Positions 34,737-46,396 of a stretch of DNA of 64,000 nt are shown one piece after another. Numbering within the stretch: position 1 is the first letter of the stretch; every line of letters starts with the position of its first letter. A model generated the notes under the pieces. The model did not search any database. It saw only the letters and a list, made by a program, of their open reading frames with translations, and was not told the DNA's origin. The stretch covers positions 124,001 to 188,000 of the forward strand of contig WFMF01000043.1 of the NCBI GenBank assembly GCA_011033025.1, in the 5' to 3' direction. The DNA is from Beroe forskalii (Eukaryota > Ctenophora > Nuda > Beroida > Beroidae). Position numbers and translations under genes: made by a program.

Positions 34737-36613
34737 CACCTCTACACAAAAAGGGTAGTACATATGACCCAAATAACTACCGGGCAATAGCAGTAGCCAG
34801 CAATCTGGGCAAACTATTTTCAAATATACTACTCACACGGCTAATTGAATTCAGGTCACATTACTTCCCTGATACTGTGAATCAACTAGGATTCTGCAAG
34901 AATGCCCAGACTAGTGATCACATCCTTACCCTGACAACATGCATCCAGAAGTACACTACACATATCAAAAAAGGCCGTCTGTATAGCTGCTTTGTTGACT
35001 ATGCAAAAGCATTTGACACAGTATGCCGCGAAGCACTCCTGTACAAGCTTTGGAAGTTTGGAATTCAAGGGAAATTTTTCACTTGCCTTCAAAACATGTA
35101 CTCCAGATCAGAAGCAAAGATAAAGCTGCTCAACAAGCTCTCAGAAAAAATAGATGTTCTTTGTGGCACTGAACAGGGACACCCAATGTCTCCTGAACTT
35201 TTCAAGTGTTACATACATGAACTCTCATTGGAGCTCAACAACCTCAGTGATATACAGGTACCCATTTTGAACTCAAAACGGATATCACATCTTCTCTGGG
35301 CTGACGACCTCGTTCTTATGGCACTTAACCCCCAAAGTCTTCAAGTAATGCTGAACACCCTGCATGCTTACTGTATCCAGTGGGGCCTTACAGTAAACCT
35401 TGAAAAGACTGCAGTCATGGTCTTCAATAAATCTGGGAGACTCCTGAAAGAGAGCCATAGCTTCATGTACCATGACACCAGCGTGAAATCAGTTTCAGAA
35501 TACTGCTACCTGGGAATCACCTTCACCATTTCAGGTTCACTGGCCACAGCTCAACATCATCTCAGGCAGAAAGGATTCCGTAGCTACTTCTCCCTTAAGA
35601 AAATGATTAACACGGGGAACCTCAAGAAATCTACTATACTGAAACTCTTCGATGCCCTCATCCTCCCAGTTGCTGGGTATGGATGCCAAATTTGGCTCCC
35701 TGAGACATCATACGTCAAAAGTATGATTGAACAAAGCCGAAACGTGAACTCCAGCCCCTTCCTTCCAAGCATAGCCAAAGATCCGATTGAGAGACTCCAT
35801 CTATCATGCCTGAAATGGATAATGGGAGTAAGCAAGACTACATCTAATGCAGCAGTTTGGGGAGACAGTGGACACCACCCCCTTGCTATAACACTGACTA
35901 AGCTAGCATTCTCCTACATGGATAGACTTATTGAGATGGATCAACAAGACTCAACAGCCTTGGTTAGACATGCTTACCATGAACAACGATGCCTGAGTCT
36001 ATCCTGGTACAGCAACCTAAGCAGCCTGAGGGAACTTGCATCTTCAGGAGAACCTCGCTACCCAAGCACCATGAGACGTGAGCTCCAGACGGTTTTTATC
36101 CAGAAATGGGATGCTGAAAGGAAGTTCAACCATAAACTCTCGTTCTACAATTCTATCAAATCAAACTTCGGTCTAGAGATATACTTCCAGCTTAACCTCA
36201 AGCCAGACCATTCACGCCGCCTAGCTCAGTTCCGCTGCAGTGCTCACAAGTACAAGATTGAAACAGGGAGATATGGGATCAACAGACACTCAATCGTCAA
36301 CAGGATCTGTCCAAATTGCACAGCATCTGAAGAATCCATGAAAGACCTTAGTTCACTTCCGTTCTTTGAGCCCATTATCGAAGACGAGATGCATGTCCTC
36401 CAGTCATGCCAATTCTACAAAAGTGAACGGAGCAAACTGAGCCAAAAGACTATCACTGCCATCACATCTGGATCAATAGAGGAAATACAAGGACTCTTTC
36501 GGGAAAGAAAGGCAACATGTGAACTGGCACGATATTTCTCCCGGTGCCACAGACTTCGTTTCCCCAAAAAAGATGATAAGGAGGACGTCAGCGTTAATGA
36601 AACCAGCGTGTAG
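34673..36613 (+). CDS. LINE copy A, reverse transcriptase and C-terminal domain
   Basis: The authentic part starts after the frameshift, about 34713 (PWNTSVVTPLHKKG). Reverse transcriptase motifs are NYRAIAVASNLGKLF, FVDYAKAFDTV (first catalytic Asp), GTEQGHPMSPELF (QGHPMSP in place of the usual QGDPLSP) and SHLLWADDLVLMA (catalytic Asp pair). A C-terminal CPNC...H....C arrangement (about 36311-36411) resembles the cysteine-histidine motif of CR1/L2/Jockey-type LINEs. The first codons listed, before 34713, are out of frame. Confidence 0.9.
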   Translation: MSPVQLMPSVGCLYPWNTSVVTPLHKKGSTYDPNNYRAIAVASNLGKLFSNILLTRLIEFRSHYFPDTVNQLGFCKNAQTSDHILTLTTCIQKYTTHIKKGRLYSCFVDYAKAFDTVCREALLYKLWKFGIQGKFFTCLQNMYSRSEAKIKLLNKLSEKIDVLCGTEQGHPMSPELFKCYIHELSLELNNLSDIQVPILNSKRISHLLWADDLVLMALNPQSLQVMLNTLHAYCIQWGLTVNLEKTAVMVFNKSGRLLKESHSFMYHDTSVKSVSEYCYLGITFTISGSLATAQHHLRQKGFRSYFSLKKMINTGNLKKSTILKLFDALILPVAGYGCQIWLPETSYVKSMIEQSRNVNSSPFLPSIAKDPIERLHLSCLKWIMGVSKTTSNAAVWGDSGHHPLAITLTKLAFSYMDRLIEMDQQDSTALVRHAYHEQRCLSLSWYSNLSSLRELASSGEPRYPSTMRRELQTVFIQKWDAERKFNHKLSFYNSIKSNFGLEIYFQLNLKPDHSRRLAQFRCSAHKYKIETGRYGINRHSIVNRICPNCTASEESMKDLSSLPFFEPIIEDEMHVLQSCQFYKSERSKLSQKTITAITSGSIEEIQGLFRERKATCELARYFSRCHRLRFPKKDDKEDVSVNETSV

Positions 36614-37757
36614 TGTTAAGACCTTGAATTTTAATAGCAGGACTGTTAGCCGTGTTTTTGTATTTACGAGTGCGCGTTTTTAAGTATGTTCGCTGCGAGT
36701 GTTTCTTGTGTGGGTTTGAACTTTACGTTTTTGACTCTGTGTACGAGTGAGAGTTTAGTGTCTGTTTGTGTGCGTGTGTGTGCGTGTGCGTGTTTACGCT
36801 TGCATTTATTTGTGTGTGGCTTCTCTCTTTTCTGTTTGTTCGATTTTTTCATTTCGTGTTTTAAAATCTGATCATTTTTGAATTTGTATTGTTTTAATGA
36901 TTTTGTAATTTTAACCCTTTTAAATTTAACGTTTCTATCTTTTCTCAGTAATTTTGCCCTTTTTGTCAAGAACCACTTTTGTAGTTTCGTTTCGAGCCCA
37001 TTCATTTCGTCTCACATTTTCTCTTGAAATTTTGTTAAATTATTAAATTGAGTTAGGGATATCATTTGTATTTGGCAACTTTGGCACTTTTAAAATTTTG
37101 TTATTATAGTTAGTTAGTGATAATTTTTCTATTTGTAACTTGGGCTCATATATTTTGATGGGCTCATTTGATTTGATGCAATTAATGTATTTTGTCCAAA
37201 CAGAGGTGTTAGTGCCTCTTTGGACTATATTTGTTTAATTCCTGTTTAATTTAATTCCTGTTTACCAACTCTATGACGTTGACACCACTCAAGCTAGGGA
37301 GCCTACCTTTAGGTATTTTGACCTGTACCCTGGTTAGTGGGTGGGTTGGCACCACTTTTCAAGTAATTGACGAAACAAAGAAAATTACATTTTGACCTGC
37401 TCGCGCGGCGTGTGAAATTAAAATATCGATCGCAAGGACTAAAATTAATCTTTAATTTATTTACATTTCTTACGCAGCTTTATTCAGTATACAAATGAAG
37501 GAAAAATCTTTAATAATAATAATTCACATTCCACGGTAAGACCAGTCAAACGTAGCGCCGCCGAGTGAGCAATGTAATAGGCCCACCGGGCCTGCTAGTA
37601 TATAATAATATTATAATATTCAAAAACAGTCTGTTGTAAAATTAGCTGATTCGGGCAGACCAACTCCACATGTGACAAATCTTTACACTGAAGGGTAGCC
37701 TATCATTAATATTTATAAATATATTTGATATGATTTGATTGTTAAGTGCCGAAAAAT

Positions 37758-37889
37758 TTATTAAACGTTGTTTCTCTATTAAACGTTGTTTCTCTATTAA
37801 ACGTTATTTCTCTATTAAACGTTGTTCCTCTATTAAACGTTGTTTCTCTATTAAACGTTGTTTCTCTATTAAACGTTGTTTCTCTATTG
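37758..37889. repeat. TATTAAACGTTGTTTCTC tandem array
   Basis: An 18-base unit (TATTAAACGTTGTTTCTC) is repeated about seven times, with single-base variants, just outside the left end of inverted arm A. Both apparent open frames over it are repeats of a hexapeptide. Confidence 0.9.
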
Positions 37890-37970
37890 GTTACGATCTA
37901 CAATTTGACCGGTCTGGATAATATCAGCCATTGCATAGAGTTAGACCCTCACCACTCGGGTCCATATTGT

Positions 37971-38240
37971 ATGTTAGAATAGCACGTTAGAATGGTAGAT
38001 TTAAGGCGTTAGAATTTTAGAATAGCACGTTAGAATGTCAGATTGTCAGAAATAACGTGTTAGAATTAACCTATCTCTTCCTCAAGCTACATCGTCGCAC
38101 CGTGAAGTGTCTGATCGCTCTGAGTTAGATTTAGCACGTTAAAATAACGCGTTAGAATGTTACAATTAACATGCTAGGATGTTAATTAACACTTTATAAT
38201 GTTAGAGTTAAAATGCTAGGATGTTGGAATTAACCTATTC
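37971..38240. repeat. GTTAGAAT repeats upstream of Ly6-like gene A
   Basis: Variants of TAGCACGTTAGAATGTTAGA recur about a dozen times immediately upstream of the start codon, broken by the related phrases CTTCCTCAAGCTACATCGTC and CTTCCTCTAGCTACATCAC. The equivalent stretch upstream of copy B is about 54680-54945. Confidence 0.7.
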
Positions 38241-38284
38241 CCTTCCTCTAGCTACATCACTACATCAGTACATCTCGTCGCACC

Positions 38285-39648
38285 ATGAAGTATCTGATCG
38301 TTCTGAGCGCCTTCCTTAGCGCCACCTACGCCCTCAGCTGCAACGAAGGCACCAACTCCTCTAACACCGTTGCTGATACCTGCAGTGATGGAGACGAAAC
38401 CGAATGCAGGGGGGTGAGTTTCATGTGCGCGCTGATAAAACCACTTAGATTCGTAGATTTAAGTCATCCCAACACACTGCTGATGAAACCACGTCTTAAC
38501 GTCCCTCCAATCCCCCCCAATTCCCCCTAACACCCCCAATTCCAGCCCAAATGGACCACCTACACTGGATACGCCGCCGACGTTCCGTTCGATTGCGGAA
38601 ACTGCACCGATATTCCCGACTGCGAAGCATGCACCGGCGATAAGTCAATAACAAGTCATTCAAGTCAGCAACCAGTCATTCAAGTCAACAACCAGTCATT
38701 CAAGTTAACAACCAGTCATTCAAGTCAACAACCAGTCATTCAAGTCAACAACCAGACATTCAAGTCAACAATAAATTTTCCTGTCGCACGGCACCATCTA
38801 CGTTACCATCTACGTTATCACGTACGTGGATACCGGATATTATGCTGTTAAATCAGTAGCACGTACGTACGTTCTCGCGACAACAACGTAACATGTCCAT
38901 CACTTTCAGATAACTGCAATGCCCCCAAGAACGTTACGACCTACGGCTGTTACAATTGGACTTACGAAGATTCTGCCTGGATGCAGTCTGAGGAGACTAC
39001 CACCTGCAAGATCACTGGAGATGAGAAGATGCTGTGTAATGCGTAAGTATATCATTTACAATAATATTTCCTTGTGTTTGGTTAACACGTTCCCGAGTTT
39101 TGATGTAGATTATCTAGTGTACAGTTGAAACTGAGGTTCTGATTCTTGATTGTATCGTGAGTGGGACATAATAATAAATACTAAATGTGCAATGGATGGA
39201 AATAAACTTTGGGTGTCAGTTACATTATATTTGCAATAGCTGAAAATAATTGTGCGGCGTTCGTTGGATAAGGATGTTGCCCTACCTCGCGCGCGCAACG
39301 TTCCACATTTTATTTGGACGGTCACATTTGCGCTCTTGCCATCCAGTCAAATTTCGAAAGAAATCAACGGGCAACGTCCGTCGAGGGGGGCGTGCAAACT
39401 TCCGCCGCGCACTCAAAACTGAAGTTCGAACTGCCCCTGTAACCCTCCAATCATTCCTCAGACCTGACCGCTTCGTGGCTGAGTCTGGAGACTACACCCT
39501 TATGCTGGATGGTTGTGGTCCCTGCAACGCGACACAGAAAACCGCAAAGAACTGTCTGGAGTGCGACTCTGACGAGTGTAACGGCTCCGCCGCTCTCTCT
39601 ATCAGCTTCCTCCTCGCTGCTCTCCTGGCTGCTTTCTACGCCATGTAA
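38285..39648 (+). CDS. Ly6/uPAR-like GPI-anchored protein, copy A (damaged donor)
   Basis: Four exons (38285-38413, 38546-38639, 38910-39042, 39462-39648) would encode 180 residues. A signal peptide (MKYLIVLSAFLSATYA) is followed by 16 cysteines, including two CxxC..D.CN signatures (DCEACTGDNCN and NCLECDSDECN) typical of Ly6/uPAR-type three-finger domains, and a C-terminal hydrophobic tail after NGS, the pattern of a GPI-anchor signal. The donor after exon 2 reads GGCG|ataagt, where copy B has GGCG|gtaagt, so exon 2 should not splice normally; the other borders are sound. It may be a pseudogene or use another donor. The intron after exon 2 holds a 20-base minisatellite. Function unknown; related proteins are surface receptors, toxin-like ligands or complement regulators. 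Confidence 0.75.
38640..38775. repeat. 20-base intronic minisatellite, copy A (about 7 units)
   Basis: The unit AAGTCAACAACCAGTCATTC is repeated about seven times directly after exon 2 of Ly6-like copy A. The orthologous intron of copy B has over 40 units. Confidence 0.9.
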
Positions 39649-40333
39649 GGTGGAAGTGTTAGGTGTGCATATTATGATGCCCTTCTCAGCGGCGTTTTAC
39701 AGTCAGTCACCCGCAGCGGAAACTATAAGATCCCGTGTCGTATTATACGCCGAGAGGTAATTTTTGGACAAATTCGGACAGTAGTTATGTTATGAGACAA
39801 GAGTTGGTTTAGTTCATGATGTATCGTTTACCTATATAAATTGTTTATCAGAATCTGACACGATATCTTCCCGTTATTTTAAATGTCAGACTGTAGTGAT
39901 AGTTTCTTATTTCGTATCTTTTCAATATGACTTTCATAATTTAAGGTTTCAACTTCAAATTTTATATTGCTTTGTTACAAGATATTATGTTCATTGTTCT
40001 TACGTCCTATAAGCTTTGATTTTGAATTCCAGTCAACCAATGAAATGTTTTTAAATTGTTGATCAGATAGATAATTCTTTTGAATTTGATTTTGAAATTT
40101 CCACCGCCCGGTAAGTTGTGAGAAAGGTATAAAATTTGTTCAAATACATCAATGATCAAATACATCTTTAATTTGATATACAAAGTAATTCTTAGTTTTA
40201 GATGGAATATGAATGCTCGACGGCTACATCATACAATATGAAATTATTTTTAATGGAACCAAAAAATTAACTTGTATGATATCGCCTTCGAACAAGCATA
40301 TTCCGTTTCTTAAATTTAAAACTAAGAAATTCT

Positions 40334-40545
40334 AACAACGGTACCTTATTAAGAACAGTACCTAATAAACTACGTTACCTCATAAACAACGGTACCTTAT
40401 TAACAACGGTACCTTATTAACCACGGTTCCTTATTAACAACGGTTCCTTATTAACAACGGTACCTTACTAACAACGGTAACTTCTTAACAACGGTACCTT
40501 ATTAACAACGGTACCTTATTAACAACGGTACCTTGTTAGCGACAC
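40334..40545. repeat. GGTACCTTATTAACAAC array, arm A
   Basis: About ten units of 17 bases with variants (GGTTCC, GGTAAC), downstream of Ly6-like copy A. The matching inverted array in arm B (51475-51735) has a few more units. Confidence 0.9.
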
Positions 40546-41879
40546 AATATTTTTTCCTGTTCCCAATCGCGTTTTTGTTTTACAAAAAGGCATTGAGAAA
40601 AGGTTAGCAGAGATCGTGTTTTGTGGGGATTGAGTGTATACTACCTTTACGCGTACTGTTAAATCTGAAATAGGTGGTGGTTTTTGGTCGTTGGTCGCCG
40701 TCGTATGTCACATTTTCGATCAACTGCTCCTTTATAATATCACTCGCGTCAGAATAGCTTGGTGTAGTGGCATCCTTCGCATTATGGGCTGCAGCTAGCT
40801 AACTGGGCTACTTTGTAGGTATTCGAGTTCAATGCTCTGTTCATGCTGATGTTCTTTATCAAAAATCTAACAATTCTTAAAACAATCATAAAATTAAAAC
40901 TTAATTAATCTTCACAGAATCAATCAGATTGGATTTCAATCACACAGCCATTTGAACTTCTTTAAGTAGCGGGCAATTCGGCCAATTTACAATGGGCAGT
41001 ATTGGTGCCATCAGTTATGAATGATCTAAAGAATTGACTAGAGGAAAGTAAAACATAAGAGTTTGTCTCGGTTCATTATTGATAACAATGATATATCTGA
41101 ATCTTTAATCTTGGTCAGTAATAAATAATTATATTGTGAATCTCAATCTTGAAAATATCAAGGCGGGGTACAATATTAGCGATCATTGCAATTATGGTTT
41201 GATATCTGCAACGCATTACAAAAGAAAATTTAACGCGTAACGAAAATGGTGGTCATAGTTATGAAACTGTGAACGGCGCGCAACGAATCTTCAGAGAGTT
41301 CTATGAAATGGCAGGAACGCGCGCGCGAACATTTGGCACGTGGAACGAAATCGCCCACGTGATATTTCGATCTGCGCGCGTTAATTCAAAATTGTAGAAA
41401 GATGAAATATATATAGCGCCCGCATAACGTGGAATATCTATAAAATTCAAAAATTGATTCAATGATGTTAGTATTGCGATGTCACACTTGCGATAGAAGA
41501 AGCGTTTCATCACGGGAAATTATTTCAGATAAATCTTTAATCTATTCAATACCAACTCTTGCTCTTAATTCCCGTAGGTGTACGCCCGCGATTGTATCTT
41601 GATTTGTGAGGTCACTTTTATGCTTTATCGTCAACTCACTATGTCAGTAAATAAGACTGACAACGGTCAAATGACAGCGTACGTTCTAATAGTAATACCA
41701 GCCCCGGGGAACAGGAAATTAAGCGCCTGCATACGGGAACAATCAACAACGCACAAGAAATGCTCCGGCAGGCGCAATTCTTGTTTAAAACGACACGTTA
41801 TTAAGAAGTTAAGAAATACAAGAGAGCAATGAACAACAAAAAACTGAATGGAACTAATGATCTGTCCTGCTGCACATGC

Positions 41880-41980
41880 CTATATATATGGCATTGACAC
41901 CACCCAGTACCCAATCAGGTATGACGATTAACGTTACGTACACATACCAACTCTATGACGTTGACACCACTCAACAGCAT
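41880..41980 (-). promoter_or_regulatory. TATA-bearing module resembling the LINE 5' region
   Basis: On the minus strand: a GGTGTCA box with CGTCA, then TGATTGGGTACTG, a second GGTGTCA and TATATATAGG, followed by CAGGACAGAT. The order and spacing match 32355-32480 upstream of LINE copy A (GGTGTCA, CGTCA, TGATTGGGTACTG, GGTGTCA, TATATAAGG, GGACAGACAGAT), so it may be a solo LINE promoter. The arm B copy is at 51340-51440. Sequence like part of it, CCAACTCTATGACGTTGACA, also lies in the LINE 3' region (37265; inverse near 48240). Confidence 0.45.
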
Positions 41981-43630
41981 ATTCAGCAAGAATTTTTTTT
42001 ACAAGAATTTTAAAATATAATTTGTGACAAAAGCAATGTCATTCAAATCGCACACAAGTCTGTAATATTATGTTAATCGGGGATGATAGTGTGATTTGGT
42101 GATGTATTTGGTGATTAGAATTGATTTGATGAAAAGTCATCAGCGTACTGATTCGAGGAGCAGACGAAAGCATACAAAAAAAAGGGGCCAATTTTGAATA
42201 CTATAGAAGGATAATGGTGACTAGATGAGATTGGGGATCGTAATGTGGGCGTACAGACCAAAGAGCCAACAGAGAGAGATGCCGAAGAGAGAAGAGAACT
42301 GATGCCGAAGAGATAAAAAGAACTGATGAGAAGAGCTGAAGTAACAGGAGTAATCGTGCAGGAAGAGCAAAGCAACAAGAACTCACGAAGACCTGGAGAA
42401 GGAGAATTAGAAAGAAGAAATGGATAGGGTTGATGTTGTCCCCCGGCCTACGCATGCCCCACGCATGGGACACAGTTAAGCCCAAATCGGTACGCAGCCA
42501 GGTGAGCATCGGAGAGGCACCTGCTTCCCACACATATGTAGCAGGTGGCTGGATCACTACCAGCGCAAGTCGGAAACACCCCCTCTTTCCCACTCAGCCA
42601 TCTGGGATCCAAACTGAGTAGGACACTTAGACAACATCCAGGCCCTAAGTGATGAGGATTCAGACGATGAAAAGAGCAGACAAGGCTGGAAAAACAAAGA
42701 GCAGAAAGCGGAAAGAGTGAAAAGCTGAGATGAGAGAGATTGAAGGTAGAATCACAGGAAATCTAAGATGAGCTTTCACCTTGCTGAGACAGTTCTTTTT
42801 TGTACTTTAGAGTGCTCTTGCGCCGCGCGCAATGTTTAGCGCGCCGCGCGCAATGTTTAGCGCGCGATAATCATCTTAGAAACTTTCCCGCGCGCTCCAT
42901 AAATCATCTTAGAGAGGAGAGAGAGATGGGAGGGGGTGAAGAGTCTTCACTGAAGACTCGGTCAATCCAATCATGATCCACAGTTCATCACATTATATGC
43001 ACTGGACACATATATAAAATCGTCATTAATGAAGGAGAGGGTTGGACAATAGGGCACTAAAAGCTGCCCATGACCATGTAGGGCGTGCCTCGCATAGTGA
43101 TGTGTTTATCATGGTACAGAGTGGTGATTCAATGATATGGCACCATCTACTTCAAACACACGCCCACTAGCATTATATACACACACCCTCTATGAGACTG
43201 TAGTGTGTGGCGTGGTTAATTGCAAATTTCACTGCTCACTTCACTGTTCACACCAGACTGTAATACACACTGACGTGTGAATTATGCTGTATGCAGATTA
43301 CAATGAACTCAGGTAAGGTGAGCTAGGGACATTAACAATGCTATAGTCCGGCACTTAAAACTTAAATGACTCTGTCGCTTGACGCTTTTATTAGACATCC
43401 CATAATGTGCAGGACCATTCAATTTAAGAGTTTAAACGGAAGTGTAAGAGAACTTCTGTAATTTCAGCCCACGGTATTTCGAACAGTATTTCGAACAGTA
43501 TTTCGAACGTTTGTTTGATGGATTTATTTGATAAATTTCTCCTCAATAGGACAGAAAACGGATGGGTAAATTCCAACGGGAGTCAAAATATTCCAAGGAA
43601 TAAATTCTACAATAAAAGTACTGAACTCAC

Positions 43631-43742
43631 TTCCTAGAAATGGCGTCCAGAAGAATGAATAACCGCGGGTTGAACTTCATAGCAGCAATGTAGAGAAAGT
43701 AATAGAGCAGAGTGACCAAACTCTCCCACCACTCGAACAGAC
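43631..43742 (-). CDS. SLC24: NCKX exon (WWESL...MKFN transmembrane segment), inverted relative to the rest of the gene
   Basis: On the minus strand an acceptor (CGCTCAG) precedes 112 bases and a donor (AGGAA then gtgagt). Translated from the third base, it reads LFEWWESLVTLLYYFLYIAA then MKFNPRLFILLDAISR, which aligns with the NCKX segment WWESLVLVLMYVFYIVIMKFN, the last transmembrane helix before the cytosolic loop. The exon leaves AA, and the first plus-strand loop exon at 58648 begins with G, giving an intact AAG codon if they were once adjacent. No second copy is visible upstream of 58648, and I found no other NCKX exon in 41949-48022. Identity is firm; the reason for its orientation is inference. 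Confidence 0.85.
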
Positions 43743-43900
43743 CTGAGCGATTTCATTGGTTAGAAGGAGTGGAGGAGTGATGTGATTGGTTGATGAGAAT
43801 AGGGAGGGGCTGTGGTTGGTTAATTACCACGGGTTAAACTTCGCCGTCTTTTCATTGGCGAGATAGAATGAAGGAGTGGTTCTGTGTATCCTGATAGGTT
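43655..43900. repeat. Partial tandem duplication of the NCKX exon region
   Basis: The plus-strand phrase ACCGCGGGTTGAACTTCATA in the exon has a degraded second copy at about 43828 (ACCACGGGTTAAACTTCGCC). Matching flanks follow (TTTCATTGG, GAAGGAGTGG, ATAGGTTAATAA or ATTGGTTGATGA), with most of the exon missing from the second copy. Confidence 0.5.
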
Positions 43901-44400
43901 AATAAGGAAGTAAGGGGGGTGAAGGAGTTTTGAATTTCGGGATCAGTGGACTGGTTGAGAACGCTTCCGGTTACTTTTGGCTAGAAGGCTTTTTGCTTAT
44001 AAATAACTGTTATGAAGCTACAAGCCAAGTTATCGTTCATTTTGGATATTGATCCAGTCAAAGGTCCATTTGACATTGACCTATCAGCACACAGATTGGC
44101 AAAAAAACTTGGGCTCTGTCCTCTGTTCTCTGTACGGTCAATGTCAAGCAAAGTACAACTGCGAGCTGTTCTCTGGTTTATGGATAGAAATACGTCACCT
44201 AATCCAAATCTCAACAGGTCCTCAAACTTCGAAACCAGAATCATATCAGTACGTGTGAGATATTACCACATAATATAGACTGGATATCATAGCCCCCTAC
44301 GTCAAGGTATCACGTTACTCAGGAACAAGTAGTTACTGTAATTATGCCTCTAGAGTGACAGTCAACTTGAGGGAGTGTCGTGATACAGACTGCAGAGCCC

Positions 44401-44610
44401 TACTCATACACTCAATAATATTATAATACTGCAACTGCTTCTTATTTGTTGCGAAACTGCGAAAAACGAGTGGTTTTCGAAGCAAATGTTATCAAAATAT
44501 GTTTGTCCCCAGTCCTTAATAGTGGTTGCAGTATAAGTACGTAATACGGTTCGTAATAATGGCTCGCCCCTTCGGGGCTCAGCATTATTACTCACCGTAC
44601 TCATACACTC
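44401..44610. repeat. 184-base insert flanked by 13-base direct repeats, with a hairpin
   Basis: TACTCATACACTC occurs exactly at 44401-44413 and 44598-44610. The right part of the insert is a long stem-loop (GTAATAATGGCTCGCCCC, loop TTC, GGGGCTCAGCATTATTAC). The flanking repeat suggests insertion with a target duplication. Confidence 0.5.
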
Positions 44611-46396
44611 TATAAACACTGCAGAGTGCAGAGGGTTTAAACCCTGTGGATCAAAAATTAGGCGTTCAACGTCATCAACTCACTTTATTGTGCTATGATG
44701 ATGACGTAATATTAGCTGCTCCTTTACTCTGTATGCAGTATACCTCCCATCCATTGATTGACTACTCAACGAACTCTGATATACTGGTTTGTGTTACTAT
44801 AAATGGAACACATAGCTTTGTCATGTACCCCAAAATAGACCTGTTTACAAGTGGTAATTACAGATTTACAGATATTCGATATCGGTGCCTGACAGTGGTA
44901 GTTGAAGGAGCCCTTGAAGGAGCTTGAGACCTTGACCGTATTAACGGATTAAGCACAGAAATAGGAGTACATGTAATTCTTACATCCTGATGAAGAAAAG
45001 ATTTGATGGAATAACGAGATGTATATTCGTCAATATATCCTCATCACAAATAAACATCAAAGTTGTTAACCAGGGTGTACGGGACTCGTTTCCATACACA
45101 GTAGCCCTGGCGACTGGGATCACCAGAAGGGGAGATCCTGTCTGTCTGGCTATCTCACAGATACATACCCAACTTAGAAATATACTGGTGAAAGTGAAGA
45201 GCAGTTCAAAGTTCAACAAGCCTCCAAAACCCTAAAATCTAATCTCCACTAAATTATTGTAATGCTTTCCCTCACCCAGCTTGGCATTGATTTGAAATTG
45301 ATTTGAAATCCGACGTGGGGATATCATGTCACCACGAGATACATGGATGTGACATGTGTATGGCAATATCATGTCACTACGAGATAGATTATGGTTGTGG
45401 TGCAATGTCGTGATTGCCACCAACACGGCCAAACATTTACTGTTTTCTTGCAGGACGAATAACCATGCTAAAATCAGTTCCATGAAAAGATGCCTCGCGA
45501 CCATTCGAATTAGGTATATAATATCTTTTCTTACTAAATAAGTAAATAATCTGTATTAATTTACGTTAACTTTCAACCTCTCTACTCTTTAGCCTTTCCA
45601 TGAGCCTTTCCATTTCATCAGAATAGATTTGGGATGAATTACTGCACAACCATAGTAAAATCAAAATATGAAATTGTAAAGTTGTAAGCATAAAATCATC
45701 AAAAGCGTTTTAAAACTTTGCCACGTACCTACCATGATTCCAGTGCAGCCCTCCCTCATAGTAATAGCTTTATTGCATCCTTGCACGAACTCAGAAGTGA
45801 TCTAGTTATGCGGCAAGATAGCAAGAAACCAGTAGATGTTTTGCTAAGTAATAGGCGGTAGGCGGCGCTAATATAACATGGCGCTTATATCATGGCGCTC
45901 ATATTTAGTTGTTAATGAATTGAAACAGCCATTCTTCATGCTCTGCTTCAATGCTAAAAAGCTAAAAGCGACTCCTTCATTCCGTGTGCATGATATACTG
46001 GAGTGGATCACATACAGAGAAGTGGTGTATTCTTTATTCGTATTTTTATTTCTTTTCGTATTATATCTACTTTCCACAGCAACAGAGATGTTGCTCAATA
46101 GTCAATCCTTCAATGTTGCTCAATGCTTCAATATAGCAACATTTCTGTAGCTGTGGAAGGTAGATAAGATACAGAAACAAATAAAAGTAGGAATACAAAA
46201 TACCTAAATATATACAAACAGAAATAGAAATACATTTATTCTGGTACATCTGTACATTAAATGAGGCATTTATGTTTCTTGGAAATCTGAACGCTCCAGC
46301 TCTCCACTGTTTATTTAATAAGAAATCAAATTAGGAATTTAAAGAAAAGAAACATTTTGATGGAGCAGTATCTATTTTTGTCTACATTATTGGCAT

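Larger units (their letters stand above)
32223..37508 (+). mobile_element. Non-LTR retrotransposon (LINE), copy A, nearly intact
   Basis: The element encodes an apurinic-type endonuclease and a reverse transcriptase and ends in a long 3' untranslated region. Its shared 3' end, by comparison with copy B, runs to 37508 (GAAGGAAAAATC), followed here by TTTAATAATAATAA. A 5' candidate promoter module with two GGTGTCA boxes and TATATAAGG lies at 32355-32465. The coding part has one obvious break, an extra AT at 34711-34712. The left boundary is uncertain: an ACTAGCAGGGCCCG motif at 32223 and its inverse at 37585-37602 may be the ends of an older element into which the LINE inserted. Clade not assigned. 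Confidence 0.85.
37886..41948 (+). repeat. Inverted segmental duplication, arm A
   Basis: From ATTGGTTACGATC at 37886 to ACACATACC at 41948 the sequence matches 55017-51340 on the opposite strand. It contains a GTTAGAAT-rich region, the Ly6-like gene, its 3' flank and a GGTACC array. Arm A carries about 1.25 kb (about 40551-41800) and a further 35 bases (near 41830-41850) that arm B lacks; arm B has longer intronic minisatellites. By eye, exons differ at roughly one base in ten to twenty, so the duplication is not very recent. Confidence 0.9.

Noticed and set aside
36664-37005. Lysine-rich frame on the minus strand after LINE copy A (and its copy at 48557)
   Set aside because: It is the complement of the LINE 3' untranslated region, low-complexity, and on the wrong strand for the element.
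37739-37982. Frames encoding repeats of RCFSIK or NVVSLL
   Set aside because: Both come from an 18-base tandem array; no start context or conserved flank.
44646-44927. Frame with CYDDDVILAAP, like a reverse transcriptase YxDD box
   Set aside because: No other reverse transcriptase motif is nearby and the flanking residues do not fit; left as unknown.
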